DNA of 50,002 bases from Acidisoma sp. L85 (lineage in GTDB: Bacteria; Pseudomonadota; Alphaproteobacteria; Acetobacterales; Acetobacteraceae): the NCBI RefSeq assembly GCF_009765865.1, contig NZ_LMUQ01000009.1, positions 1 to 50,002 of the forward strand. Reading direction: 5' to 3'. Shown here piece after piece: positions 35,842-44,436 of the stretch. The position numbers and the translations under genes were made by a program. Under the pieces are notes generated by a model. That model made no database searches. It was not told where the DNA came from and saw only the letters and a program-made list of their open reading frames with translations. Positions within the stretch are counted from its first letter, which is position 1; every line of letters starts with the position of its first letter.

Positions 35842-37926
35842 CTACGCCGCCGCTGCTGGAAATCTAGTAAGCTCGTCATAGGTGTCGGGTATTGTGGCGC
35901 GCTCGCTAGGAGGTGGTGCATCCGGAAATAGGGCCCGCCGAATTCCGACCAAGGCGTCTGTGGCGTCTACGGCCGCTTTCTTCGGCCAGGAATCGATAAC
36001 GGCCGCGAACGCATCGTCGATGTCCTTGAGCAGAGTGACGGGAGGGGCGGCTTCCATGCCTGCGCTCACGCGCTGACCGAAGAATCCGGCAACGCCCTGG
36101 AGGACCGCATCGATGCGGTCCTTGGGACGCCCCTGCAAAGCGCGTCTGTCACGCTGCAGGGATATCAGGTTGAACCCGATCCGGAGCTCGGCCAGCCCAT
36201 CGACAGAGCTAGGGCTGAGACTGGGATCGGCCGAGAGTCTCGGCATGATCTGGGCAAGCCGGTCGAGGGTAACACCGATGAGAGCCGCATGGTCCCCCGG
36301 GTGCGACCCGGCCGCGAGACGAGAGAGATCGAACCACCCGGCGCGAACGAGGCGCCGGACGGCGACCTCGGCACCGAACGGCTTCACAATCAAGGTCCAA
36401 ATGGTTGAGAAAAACAGTCCAGCGATAATTGATACGCCACCATTGGCGTAGGTGATAAAATCCGCGGCGTAGCGGCTATCGAGGCCCAGATCGCCAGCGG
36501 TGTTCGCGGCCAGCAAGAGGGTGATCAGGGAAAGTTCGGGACGCGGGACAAACGCCCCAATGAGGAGAAACGGCGGTGCGAGCGCGAGGACGAGCATCGC
36601 GAACGTATCAACGCGAGGCAGGATGGCAAAGATGTAAACACCCGCTCCCACGTAGGCGATGGTGGTCCAGATGAGCATGATGCGCATGGGGACTGCAGGC
36701 CGGTCCAGGCTTCCAAAAAAGCAGCAGGCGATGGCGACAAAGGCCGTGAAGTTCGCCCCGTATGTCCAGCCACTCCAAATCCAGATAAGGCCCGCCACGA
36801 ATGTCGCGAGGACCGCGGAACCCGCCGAGAAGAGCATCATCCCATAGTCATAATGCTGCTTGCGCGCGATGACGGTGTGGTATTGCAGGACGGGCTTGAT
36901 ACGAGAGGCCGCGCTACCGGGATCGATCCGCTCTTGGAGCGCAAGGCAATCTTGCCAAAGCGCGATGAACTCTGCGAGCCGCGCTATCAGGCTTGAATGC
37001 AACAGGGCGTTCCACCGTCCTTTCCCCATCAGTTTCGGCTCGAGCTTATCGAGCCCCTGACGCAGTCTTTTCGACGCCTCAAGTGACTCGGTGCCGGGAG
37101 GCACCTTGATCCAGGCCGCGATCTGCGCGGTCAGGGTGGCCATCTCCGGTGAAAGACTCTGCGTTTCTATCTTCAGAGCGTGAAGGCGATCCGAAATCGA
37201 GGAGAGAAGCGGTAAGAGCAAAAGCAGGCGCCCCCTTAGCTCTTGGGCAAATCGTCCGATATCGTGCGCCCCAGCGTCATGCGGCATCTGGCGTAGAAGG
37301 ACGTTGATTGGCCCGATGTCGCCCGCCAGCTTTTGCCGGGCTGCGGGCGTCTTTGACGTTTGGCCGTCTCCGAGGAAGATCTCGTCGGCCCATGAAGCCG
37401 CGTCGCGAAGCCAGCTCGCGATGCGGGTATTCAGGATAGGGCCAATACTCACCGGGAAAAGAACGGTTCCGACGATGCTCATCGTCACAATCCCGAGGAT
37501 GATTTCCTCGCTCCGGGCCACGGCGACGTCAAAAATCGTGCCAGGCGCGTCGACGTTCGGCAATGCGAGCAGCGGAAAGGTGTATCCCGCAAGCAAGAAG
37601 ACATAGTTGCGCGGAGTGCGATCGTGCAGAGCGATGAACAACAGGGTGCCGGTCCAAAAGGCGACCGCCAACATCAGGAGCTCTGGCGCGTTAACTAGCG
37701 GCGGCACGAGGACTACGGCTCCCGCTGCACCCAAGACCGTGCCGAACATGCGGTCGAAGGCTTTCGAGACCGTCGCGCCCATAAGGGGATTGGCCACAAC
37801 GTAGACCGCGGTCATGGCCCAGTAAGGTCTGGGCATCCCAAACTTCAAAGCGATGCCCAGCGCCAGCATAGCGGCAATGAACGCCTTGAGGGAAAACAGC
37901 CAGTCGCGCCAAGCCGGGAAGGTCAT
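35842..37926 (-). CDS. FUSC family (AaeB-like) aromatic-acid efflux pump
   Basis: The 694-residue protein has the FUSC layout: an N-terminal membrane block (about 10-170, beginning LFSLKAFIAAMLALGIALKF then GMPRPYWAMTAVYVVANPLM), a long soluble domain, a second membrane block (about 350-500, including FWSGWTYGANFTAF-like sequence), and a C-terminal soluble domain. The PYWAM-x-x-V-Y-V-V motif is typical of AaeB-type exporters of hydroxybenzoates and other weak acids. It overlaps the marR stop by 4 bases and is followed closely by the DUF1656 and HlyD genes. Confidence 0.92.
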   Translation of the reverse strand: MTFPAWRDWLFSLKAFIAAMLALGIALKFGMPRPYWAMTAVYVVANPLMGATVSKAFDRMFGTVLGAAGAVVLVPPLVNAPELLMLAVAFWTGTLLFIALHDRTPRNYVFLLAGYTFPLLALPNVDAPGTIFDVAVARSEEIILGIVTMSIVGTVLFPVSIGPILNTRIASWLRDAASWADEIFLGDGQTSKTPAARQKLAGDIGPINVLLRQMPHDAGAHDIGRFAQELRGRLLLLLPLLSSISDRLHALKIETQSLSPEMATLTAQIAAWIKVPPGTESLEASKRLRQGLDKLEPKLMGKGRWNALLHSSLIARLAEFIALWQDCLALQERIDPGSAASRIKPVLQYHTVIARKQHYDYGMMLFSAGSAVLATFVAGLIWIWSGWTYGANFTAFVAIACCFFGSLDRPAVPMRIMLIWTTIAYVGAGVYIFAILPRVDTFAMLVLALAPPFLLIGAFVPRPELSLITLLLAANTAGDLGLDSRYAADFITYANGGVSIIAGLFFSTIWTLIVKPFGAEVAVRRLVRAGWFDLSRLAAGSHPGDHAALIGVTLDRLAQIMPRLSADPSLSPSSVDGLAELRIGFNLISLQRDRRALQGRPKDRIDAVLQGVAGFFGQRVSAGMEAAPPVTLLKDIDDAFAAVIDSWPKKAAVDATDALVGIRRALFPDAPPPSERATIPDTYDELTRFPAAAA

Positions 37927-38399
37927 GGAACAGTTTCCCCGCGAGGACCGTCCGGCGGGTCGCGCAGGTCGGCCGCAGCACGGTCAAGCGCTTCAAAGAC
38001 ACGTAATGTCGCAGCCACGTCGTCATCGCTTAGGTGGCCAAGGACAGCGATCCTGAGTTCCGTGAGAGCCGATTCAATCCGATCGGCGAGCCGCTCGCCT
38101 TCCGCCGTCAGCCAAATGGCATTGGCCCGCCGATCACCAGGATCATCGCGGCGTTCCAACAGCCCCAGCGAACTCAGATTATCGAGAAGTCGCACAATCG
38201 ATTGGACTTCAATACCGACGTAATGGGCCAGGGTGACCTGGCGAACCCCGCCCCCGAGACGCCGAACCCACAACAACGCCGCCGCGCGGGCTTCGGAAAT
38301 GTCTTCCGCAGCTAAGACCTCCTGCGCAAGACGCCGCCACTGCCGCCCGGCCAGCAGCAACGTTGTGGTCAGCCTAACCCTGGCGCCTTGATCCGACAT
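37923..38399 (-). CDS. MarR-family transcriptional regulator
   Basis: The 158-residue protein has a MarR winged helix: ISEARAAALLWVRRLGGGVR, QVTLAHYVGIEVQSIVRLLD (recognition helix), NLSSLGLLERRDDPGDRRAN (wing) and AIWLTAEGERLADRIE. MarR proteins control efflux operons and are released by phenolic acids. It is the first gene of the Aae-type efflux operon and overlaps the pump gene. Its start codon is immediately preceded by a palindromic operator and a consensus -10 box, so it is almost certainly autoregulated. Confidence 0.93.
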   Translation of the reverse strand: MSDQGARVRLTTTLLLAGRQWRRLAQEVLAAEDISEARAAALLWVRRLGGGVRQVTLAHYVGIEVQSIVRLLDNLSSLGLLERRDDPGDRRANAIWLTAEGERLADRIESALTELRIAVLGHLSDDDVAATLRVFEALDRAAADLRDPPDGPRGETVP

Positions 38400-38435
38400 T
38401 TGCGTATTATACGCTTAAATATGATACGCAAGCAA
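38400..38435 (-). promoter_or_regulatory. marR promoter with overlapping MarR operator; probable leaderless start
   Basis: On the minus strand a consensus TATAAT (38411-38406) ends 6 bases before the marR ATG (38399), with TTGCTT 18 bases upstream of it (38435-38430). Transcription should begin at or next to the start codon, giving a leaderless message. The -10 box sits inside a palindrome of GCGTAT, one base, ATACGC (38402-38414). The outer repeat TTGCGTAT (38400-38407) recurs inverted as ATACGCAA (38424-38431). These half sites overlap the promoter as expected for autorepression. Confidence 0.7.
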
Positions 38436-38807
38436 TGTATATAGCGCCCGGCTGTCGCCCGTCAGTATGGTCAACACGCGATCATAAAGGTTCTCGCGTA
38501 TTGATCTGTGGATTTCGAATCGTCCCCTCCTCCAGCAGAAGTTCGGCCTAAGGCATTGTATTCGCATGGAGTCCGGAAGGCGGATCATATGATCCCCTAG
38601 TTTGTCCCTTAGTCAGACGTGCGGTCATCGCCGAACGGGCGCGAACGACGGGGGACAAATAGACCAAGCAGAGAGTGAGTTGCGGCGAGGCGAACCGCAT
38701 CCCCTGCCAGCGGGCGGGCTCCTACGCTGCGAGACGGCCGGGGAAGAAGTCTGCCGCGAGCAGTCCCCCAAACTGACCTCGAGTGTGGAGGCCACGCTTT
38801 GATGGTC
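38436..38807. other. Intergenic stretch without recognisable gene
   Basis: A 74-codon minus-strand frame (38609-38833) lacks a motif and overlaps the next gene's end. Nothing else supported. Confidence 0.4.
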
Positions 38808-39056
38808 TTAGTTTGCGGACGCTTTCTCAACAAGCTCGGCCAGCCGCTTCAGGTGCGAGGCGAGTTCATAGGCTCGTTGCGTTCCTAATGTCAGGTAGAG
38901 GGGCGAAGCGCTCGTATCCGTCGGCCATAGCGTCAGGACGATGTTTTGCTGTCCCGAAACGAACGAGTAGTGTGTGGCTTCTTTCATCTGCGCGAGCCTT
39001 CCAATGTCGCCCGCTGACCGTGACTTATACGGCGGGTCTGTAGCTACTGCGGGCAT
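38808..39056 (-). CDS. Small hypothetical protein
   Basis: From ATG 39056 the 82-residue product reads MPAVATDPPYKSRSAGDIGR, then EATHYSFVSGQQNIVLTLWP and LTLGTQRAYELASHLKRLAE. It has a beta-strand-rich front and an amphipathic helix at the end. No family recognised. It abuts the IS110 element, so its 5' end may have been altered by the insertion. Confidence 0.4.
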   Translation of the reverse strand: MPAVATDPPYKSRSAGDIGRLAQMKEATHYSFVSGQQNIVLTLWPTDTSASPLYLTLGTQRAYELASHLKRLAELVEKASAN

Positions 39057-39084
39057 CTTGTTGAATTGGATGCGCGACCGCCGG

Positions 39085-40219
39085 TCACACTCGCGGTTGT
39101 GACCGGAGGGGCAGGGCAACCTCCAGAATCCTTCCCGGTTCGCGATCGCTCGAGCTTTCGGCCTCCAGCGCACCGCATCGTTTCGCCGGGTCGGTTTGGT
39201 GCGCAAAGATTTCGCGGGCGACGTAGCGTTTGAGGCAGCGAATAATCTCGGGCTTGCTCTTTCCCTCCGCCGTGCGGCGTTGCACGTAGTCGACCGTTGG
39301 CTGATGGCCTCGCATGCGCGTCACGACAACCCTGTAGAGTGCCGCGTTAGCCTGTCGGTTACCGCCACGGTTTAATCTGTGCCGTTGGGTCTTCCCGCTG
39401 GATGCGGAGATCGGGCATACTCCGCACAGTTTGGCGAATGCCGCTTCCGAGCGGATACGATCATGGTTATCACCAACGAGAAGGAGCATCTCTGCTGCGG
39501 TGCCGCTCCCGATCCCATGCACCTCGACCAGGTCAGGAGCACGCGCGGGTGAGCGCCTCTAGATGAGCTTGATGGACCTTGATTTCGTCGTCGAGCGCAA
39601 GCCAACGCTGGGCGAGCGCCCGCAGGCCGGCCTTGGCCGAGGCGACAGTCGAGACGATCGGTCCTGGCCGCAAGGCGGCGAGATGTCGGATGAGCATCAT
39701 CTTGCCGCGCAGGAGTTCAAGCCGCTCACGCAAGGCAGACGGGATGCCGACAATCAGGGCCTTGATTGCCAGCATGCTCTGGCTCCGTGCCTTGACCGCG
39801 GTATCACGGGCCACCTTGAGATGGCGGATCATCTCCACCGTGCTCGTGCCCGATTTAGGAAGACCGGTCGCCTGGCCGCCGAGGACCGCCCGAGCGGCCG
39901 CCTCGGCATCGATCGGATCACTCTTACCCCTCTGATGTCGCAGTTGCCGGTCGGAACGGTTGACCTCGATCACGGTATGTTCCTGCACGCGCAGGAACCG
40001 CGCGAGGGCCGCTCCGTACGATCCAGTGCCCTCGATGCCGAAGGCCCTGATGTTGCCGAACGAGCAGGCCCAAGCCGCGAGATCCCGATAGCCTTTTGCG
40101 TTTGTTGGAATGGTGATGGTGCCCAGGCGCATGCCGAGTGGGCTGACCGCCGCGGCAACATGGATGTGCTTATGAGTATCGACGCCGACGACAACCTCGG
40201 CAGCAGCAGTCTGGTTCAT
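39085..40219 (-). pseudogene. IS110-family transposase, frameshifted
   Basis: From ATG 40219 the N-terminal RuvC-like DEDD domain is clear: GVDTHKHIHVAAAV with D14, IEGTGSYG with E63, KSDPIDAEAAARA with D101 and D104. The first frame ends at 39533. The C-terminal Tnp domain resumes in another frame with LVEVHGIGSGTAAEMLLLVG, CGVCPISASSGKTQRHRLNR (catalytic serine region) and GGNRQANAALYRVVV, ending at 39085. One frame change near 39535 separates them, so the recombinase is inactive as written. IS110 elements insert without terminal repeats using a bridge RNA from the non-coding end. Confidence 0.85.
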
Positions 40220-40440
40220 GGCAGGAGACTCCGAGTGGGTTGCGGAGCCTGACGGTCGAACGAGCGGACAGGACTGTGATGGGACCAAAGCTTCAAGCTC
40301 CTATGAGGTCACGTCTCGCCCGACCGACAGGCGCTGTCTGGAAGACCGACAAATCATCCCTAAGACACGAGGTCAGTCTCATTCAGGGTCAGGCAAACCA
40401 GGCAGCCCATACAAACTCACAGTCTCATTCAACTGTGTAG
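40220..40440 (-). ncRNA. Putative IS110 left non-coding end (bridge-RNA region)
   Basis: In IS110-group elements the bridge RNA that guides target and donor choice is encoded in the non-coding end upstream of the transposase. The 221 bases upstream of ATG 40219 have no convincing ORF and show repeated motifs (GTCTCATTCA-type segments at about 40375-40386 and 40421-40431). Exact ends and fold were not determined. The assignment is by position relative to the transposase only. Confidence 0.35.
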
Positions 40441-40742
40441 CGGAGGAACCGTGACGCGCCGATTCGTGAGTGGCCCGCCAACAAGACAACGCCGATTGTC
40501 GAGACTTGGGTGAGCAACCCCGATGGGGATTAGCGCTATGCCGGCCGCTCTGTTGGGTTTGACTGTTATTTCCACGACAACTGCCAAGAAATTACAAGAG
40601 AAAAGAAAACCATCCGCGGGCGACGATTGCCCTAGGCAAAGGTAGTGCCGGGAGTCATCCGCTCCTAATGACGCGGCTGGACCGCCGGCGCAGCCGACGA
40701 TAACGTCGCTCCTCAACTATACCAACCGTTGCGATTTAAGGG
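40441..40742. other. Intergenic stretch between IS110 and PhyH gene
   Basis: A 95-codon minus-strand frame (40429-40716) has no ribosome site or motif. This stretch would contain the 3' flank of the PhyH operon. No clear terminator. Confidence 0.4.
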
Positions 40743-41618
40743 TCAGGTGATATCAAGGAAATAGCGATCTACCTCGGTCATCCGCTCAAAGAGAGCGCGA
40801 GTTAAGTAGGCGCGCTGATTGAGCTGCTGCGGCATATCGCGTCGCGTGTGGCTCAGGTGCAGCTGCCGCCTTCGAGCACTGGAGTTTTTGGTGGTGCCGC
40901 TGTGCCACATATGCGCATTGCAAACGACCACGGAGCGTGCGGGCACGGTGACTTTTATCTCGCCTTGATAGGGCGCAAAAGGATCCGCTGGCATTTTATC
41001 CGCATCGCCAGTCACCGGTGAGACCGCGCTGTGTGCGGTGACATCGGCCCCCTCAGTTGCCCATTTATGCGGTGCGGTTCGTGGCGCGGCGCCCATCCCC
41101 ATCGCGTTCTCGCCTGGTACGTTCAGGGGTGCCCATTTATGTGATCCAGGGACAATGCGAGTCGGTCCATTCTCAAGCGTCATCGGGTCGAACGTGATCA
41201 GAGAGTTCACCAGACACCACCGACCGTCTGGAAGCTTTACCGAATCAGAATGCAGAGGTTGACGTCCGTACCCAGTGTGGGGCTCACGCATGTTTGCCCC
41301 ATGAACCTTGAAATCTCCGAGCAGGTAGTATGCCGCTGCTAGCATGGGCTTGATATTTAGCAGGCTATCAAAGGCGTCAGTTTTGTTGAACACGTTGGAG
41401 ATGCGGGTTGCGCCACTCTCGAGGCTCACTTCACTTCCGGCCAGATCGCCTTCTTCAGCAACGATTCGGTCTACTTCTGCAGCCATACGTTGACATTCGT
41501 TCTCGGAGAACGCTTCCTTGATCACGAAATAACCGTCGCGATCAAGACATTCGCGTTGCTCCTTTGTGATGCTCTCAGCCGTAACGCCTAGCTGTTGAAG
41601 GGCCTCGAGAGAGTTCAT
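40743..41618 (-). CDS. PhyH (phytanoyl-CoA dioxygenase) family Fe(II)/2-oxoglutarate dioxygenase
   Basis: The 291-residue protein has the double-stranded beta-helix of PhyH enzymes. Iron ligands are visible as H-S-D in RQPLHSDSVKLPDGRW and the distal histidine in CNAHMWHSGTTKNSS; the downstream R-R-R-Q-L-H may supply the 2-oxoglutarate-binding arginine. NGPTRIVPGSHKW is a typical family motif. Enzymes of this class hydroxylate or oxidatively demethylate substrates. It is the last gene of the minus-strand sugar operon, 62 bases after the ATPase stop. A role in removing an O- or N-methyl group from a cyclitol-like substrate is inference. Confidence 0.88.
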   Translation of the reverse strand: MNSLEALQQLGVTAESITKEQRECLDRDGYFVIKEAFSENECQRMAAEVDRIVAEEGDLAGSEVSLESGATRISNVFNKTDAFDSLLNIKPMLAAAYYLLGDFKVHGANMREPHTGYGRQPLHSDSVKLPDGRWCLVNSLITFDPMTLENGPTRIVPGSHKWAPLNVPGENAMGMGAAPRTAPHKWATEGADVTAHSAVSPVTGDADKMPADPFAPYQGEIKVTVPARSVVVCNAHMWHSGTTKNSSARRRQLHLSHTRRDMPQQLNQRAYLTRALFERMTEVDRYFLDIT

Positions 41619-41680
41619 CTATACCTCCATTATGGCAGTGCTCGGTGGCATTCGTGGTGACTGTTATCCGCTGTCTGTCG

Positions 41681-42454
41681 TTACGGACTTCGCGCCGTCT
41701 TACCCATGATCATGGATATGATTTCATGCTCGTTAGTGTCCGCGGTCAACACCTCGGCCGCCTTCCGCCCACGATGCAGCACTACGATGCGATCCGTCAC
41801 CTCGACGACATCAAGGATATTATGGGTGATATAGATCACTGCGACCCCGTCCGAGGCAAGTTGACGTGCTAAAGCCAGCACCTTCTTTTGCTCCGGGACA
41901 CTGAGAGCAGCGGTTGGCTCATCCATGATGACGAGGTTGGCCTTCCAATGCGTTGCTCGGGCAATTGCGACAGCCTGCTTCTGGCCCCCGGACAACTCGT
42001 CGACCGCAACCTTGACTGACGGTATATGAATGTCCAGCTTTTTTAGCGTCTCTATGACTTCCTTCTCCATTTTGTGCCGTTGAAGAAGGCCCAGCAACCC
42101 ATTCCTCGATAGCATAGTCATCTCGCGGCCTAGGAAGAAGTTTGAGGCAACACTGAGATTGGGTATGAGTGCCAGATCCTGGAATACAGTCTCGATGCCA
42201 AACCCTCTTGCGATTTCGGGAGAGGATAGAAAGACCTCTTTTCCATTGCATCGAACGGACCCAGCGCTTGCCACGACGACACCAGCGATAGTCTTTATCA
42301 ATGTTGACTTGCCGGCGCCATTGTCGCCAAGCAGCCCTAGAACTTGTCCACGATGAATATCCAGATCGACGTCCATCAACGCTTGCACCGCGCCGTAATG
42401 CTTTGAAACGCCGCGGAGCTCAAGAAATGGCGTGGTCGCTAGGCGCGAGCTCAT
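41681..42454 (-). CDS. Sugar ABC transporter ATPase (single domain, FrcA-like)
   Basis: The 257-residue protein carries Walker A GDNGAGKS, the Q-loop region VFQDLALIPNLSVASNFFLG, signature LSGGQKQAVAIARA and Walker B LVIMDEPTAALSV, then an H-loop ITHNILDVVEV. It has one ABC domain, as in FrcA-type systems, rather than the tandem form at 21214. It works with the permease and binding protein further upstream. The start overlaps the isomerase stop by 4 bases. Confidence 0.92.
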   Translation of the reverse strand: MSSRLATTPFLELRGVSKHYGAVQALMDVDLDIHRGQVLGLLGDNGAGKSTLIKTIAGVVVASAGSVRCNGKEVFLSSPEIARGFGIETVFQDLALIPNLSVASNFFLGREMTMLSRNGLLGLLQRHKMEKEVIETLKKLDIHIPSVKVAVDELSGGQKQAVAIARATHWKANLVIMDEPTAALSVPEQKKVLALARQLASDGVAVIYITHNILDVVEVTDRIVVLHRGRKAAEVLTADTNEHEIISMIMGKTARSP

Positions 42455-43284
42455 TTTGAAACCCAGCGACCCAGTCTTTCGAGATACTCTCGACTTGCCT
42501 TCAGAATCTCTTGCTCATCGTCGGTGTAACCAAAAACATTTGCTTCATACTCGACCGATATTGTTCCTTTATATCCCTTCTCCACCAGTTGACTAAGGAG
42601 CGCGTCAAAATTGATCACACCATCGCCAAGTGGCGGAAACATAAAATCAGGATAGCGGCCGGCGCCGTCCTTGAGATGCACATGAACGATTGTTGACGAC
42701 AGACGTTCGACCAGATCCGCAGGCGTCTCCCCTTGCACGACGAGGTGGCTTGGATCGAAGTTTACTTTGAAGGGCACATCGGGGAGATCGTGCGCGAGGC
42801 GTTCATAGTCTGATATCCTGTGAAATAGGTGGCCAGCGATTGCTTCGATTGCAAGAGCCACTCCCACTGCCTGCGCGTGCCGCACTGTTTCAGCGACCGC
42901 TTCTCGAAACCAGCGCCAGGCCTCCTCCGGATCGGCGCCCTGAGGAAGAGCCCCGGATAAGATATGGGACACTGGAGCGCCCACGTCAGCCGCCAGGTCA
43001 GTGCAGCCGTTGACATAAGCTATCGCGCCTTGGCGTGTGGACCTGCCCACCTCCACCATCGGGATGTGCGCCGATATCGCACTAATCGAGAGACCCGCGG
43101 CGGCGCAGCGGTGGCGTATTCCCTTCCGTCGCTCAGCATCCAATTCGGGCGTTACATGCGGCTCTGCCCACGGGAGGGTCTCCGCGTTAAGTTCTATTGC
43201 CCCGAAGCCTGCCGCTGCAACGAGGTCGATAGCCTGTTCGACGGAACGGTTGTGCAAAGCGACGCTGTGGAAGCCCATGATCAT
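42451..43284 (-). CDS. Sugar phosphate isomerase/epimerase-like TIM barrel (IolE/IolI/MocC-like)
   Basis: The 277-residue protein is an AP-endonuclease-2/xylose-isomerase-like TIM barrel. Metal-binding residues are seen in LAIEAIAGHLFHR, KVNFDPSHLVVQG, VHVHLKDG and SVEYEANVFG, the standard E-D-H-E set. Relatives include IolE (inosose dehydratase), IolI, IolH and rhizobial MocC. With a Gfo/Idh/MocA dehydrogenase just upstream, it probably dehydrates or isomerises the keto product. It overlaps the ATPase start (ATGA). Confidence 0.9.
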   Translation of the reverse strand: MIMGFHSVALHNRSVEQAIDLVAAAGFGAIELNAETLPWAEPHVTPELDAERRKGIRHRCAAAGLSISAISAHIPMVEVGRSTRQGAIAYVNGCTDLAADVGAPVSHILSGALPQGADPEEAWRWFREAVAETVRHAQAVGVALAIEAIAGHLFHRISDYERLAHDLPDVPFKVNFDPSHLVVQGETPADLVERLSSTIVHVHLKDGAGRYPDFMFPPLGDGVINFDALLSQLVEKGYKGTISVEYEANVFGYTDDEQEILKASREYLERLGRWVSK

Positions 43285-43296
43285 TTTGTTCGCTCG

Positions 43297-44430
43297 TCAA
43301 TAGGAAGGAACGACAAAAGCTGCATCCCTTGGGAGAGGCAACTCGACCCAGCAGCCATCACGCACGGACAGATATGATGCCTGCACCACTTCCTGCGCTT
43401 TGAGGCCGTCGAAGCCGGTCACTAGCGCGGGCAGGCCATTTCTAATGCTACTACAGAATGCAGCTAGCTGCGCCAAGTATGGACTGCGGCGTGGAGGTTT
43501 AACGCTGATCCAACCCCCGTCGAATTCCTTCCACCAGGCATCGGGATAGTGGGCCTCCCGCAATACCTCAGGAAGGTCCGATGCCTTGCTTTCAGTATAG
43601 ATGGCAAGCGGAACAGCTTGGAATGGGTTTAAGGTCTCGGTTGCAATGTGGATTGTGCCCCTTTCCCCGTAGAGGGTGGTTCCATCGGCAATAGCCGGCG
43701 AGTAGCGGTTCGACGTAAGCACGCCCCGCGCGCCACTGGCGAACCGGGTCAACACGTGTACGTTGTCATCAACCCGTTGTGGCAAGACGTGGTGACTCAG
43801 ATCGGCGAAGACCGCGGTCATTTCGCCCACGAGATGCCGCAACAGATCGATCCGGTGAATCGTCAAATCGATGATGGTGGCGCCCCCTGAGCGAGCGAGA
43901 TCGTAGCGGTAGGTCGTCGCTGCAGGATAAGCGGTCCATTTCTCCCCATAGTTCGAATGCGCGGCGTGTATAGGACCGATCACGCCCGCGTCGATCACTG
44001 CCTTCGCGATCTGAACCTGCGACCAAAAGCGTTGGTTAAAGCCGACCTGCAGGAGGACGCCGGCCGTCTCGCAGGCGTCGATCATCCTTCTCGCACCGGC
44101 AACGTCCAGAGAAAGAGGCTTCTCGCAAAATACGTGCTTTCCTGCGGCGGCGGCCGCTACGACCGCCGCCTCGTGCAAGTTGTTGGGCGATGCGACGATG
44201 ACGGCGTCGATGTCACTAGCGAGAAGCGTTTCTAGTTTGGTGGTGTGAAGCGCGGCGCCAAACTCTCCCGCTAATGCTTCCGCACGAGCGCCATCCGGAT
44301 CGAAGACTCCTGAGAGTCTTGCATCAGGCGACTTACTCACCGTGGGTCCGTGTGACAGGCGCATAATCGCCCCGGCACCCACAAGGCCAATGCGTACGGG
44401 GCGTTGCTCTGGTTCGGCCATCATTTGCAT
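43297..44430 (-). CDS. Gfo/Idh/MocA family oxidoreductase
   Basis: The 377-residue protein has an N-terminal NAD(P) Rossmann domain (VRIGLVGAGAIMRLSHGPTV) and the family motif KHVFCEKPLSLDVAGARRMI, whose E-K-P contains the catalytic lysine. The C-terminal domain has GGATIIDLTIHRIDLLRHLV with the conserved D-x-x-x-H. Family members include inositol dehydrogenase IolG and rhizopine MocA. It probably oxidises a hydroxyl of the transported sugar or cyclitol. ATG 44430 is used; ATGs at 44424 and 44421 are equally possible. The permease stop lies 6 bases upstream. Confidence 0.92.
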   Translation of the reverse strand: MQMMAEPEQRPVRIGLVGAGAIMRLSHGPTVSKSPDARLSGVFDPDGARAEALAGEFGAALHTTKLETLLASDIDAVIVASPNNLHEAAVVAAAAAGKHVFCEKPLSLDVAGARRMIDACETAGVLLQVGFNQRFWSQVQIAKAVIDAGVIGPIHAAHSNYGEKWTAYPAATTYRYDLARSGGATIIDLTIHRIDLLRHLVGEMTAVFADLSHHVLPQRVDDNVHVLTRFASGARGVLTSNRYSPAIADGTTLYGERGTIHIATETLNPFQAVPLAIYTESKASDLPEVLREAHYPDAWWKEFDGGWISVKPPRRSPYLAQLAAFCSSIRNGLPALVTGFDGLKAQEVVQASYLSVRDGCWVELPLPRDAAFVVPSY

Positions 44431-44436
44431 CCGTTT

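Noticed and set aside
39563-40252. 229-codon plus-strand ORF antisense to IS110 transposase
   Set aside because: It is a mirror frame of a GC-rich coding sequence. The minus strand has clear DEDD motifs.
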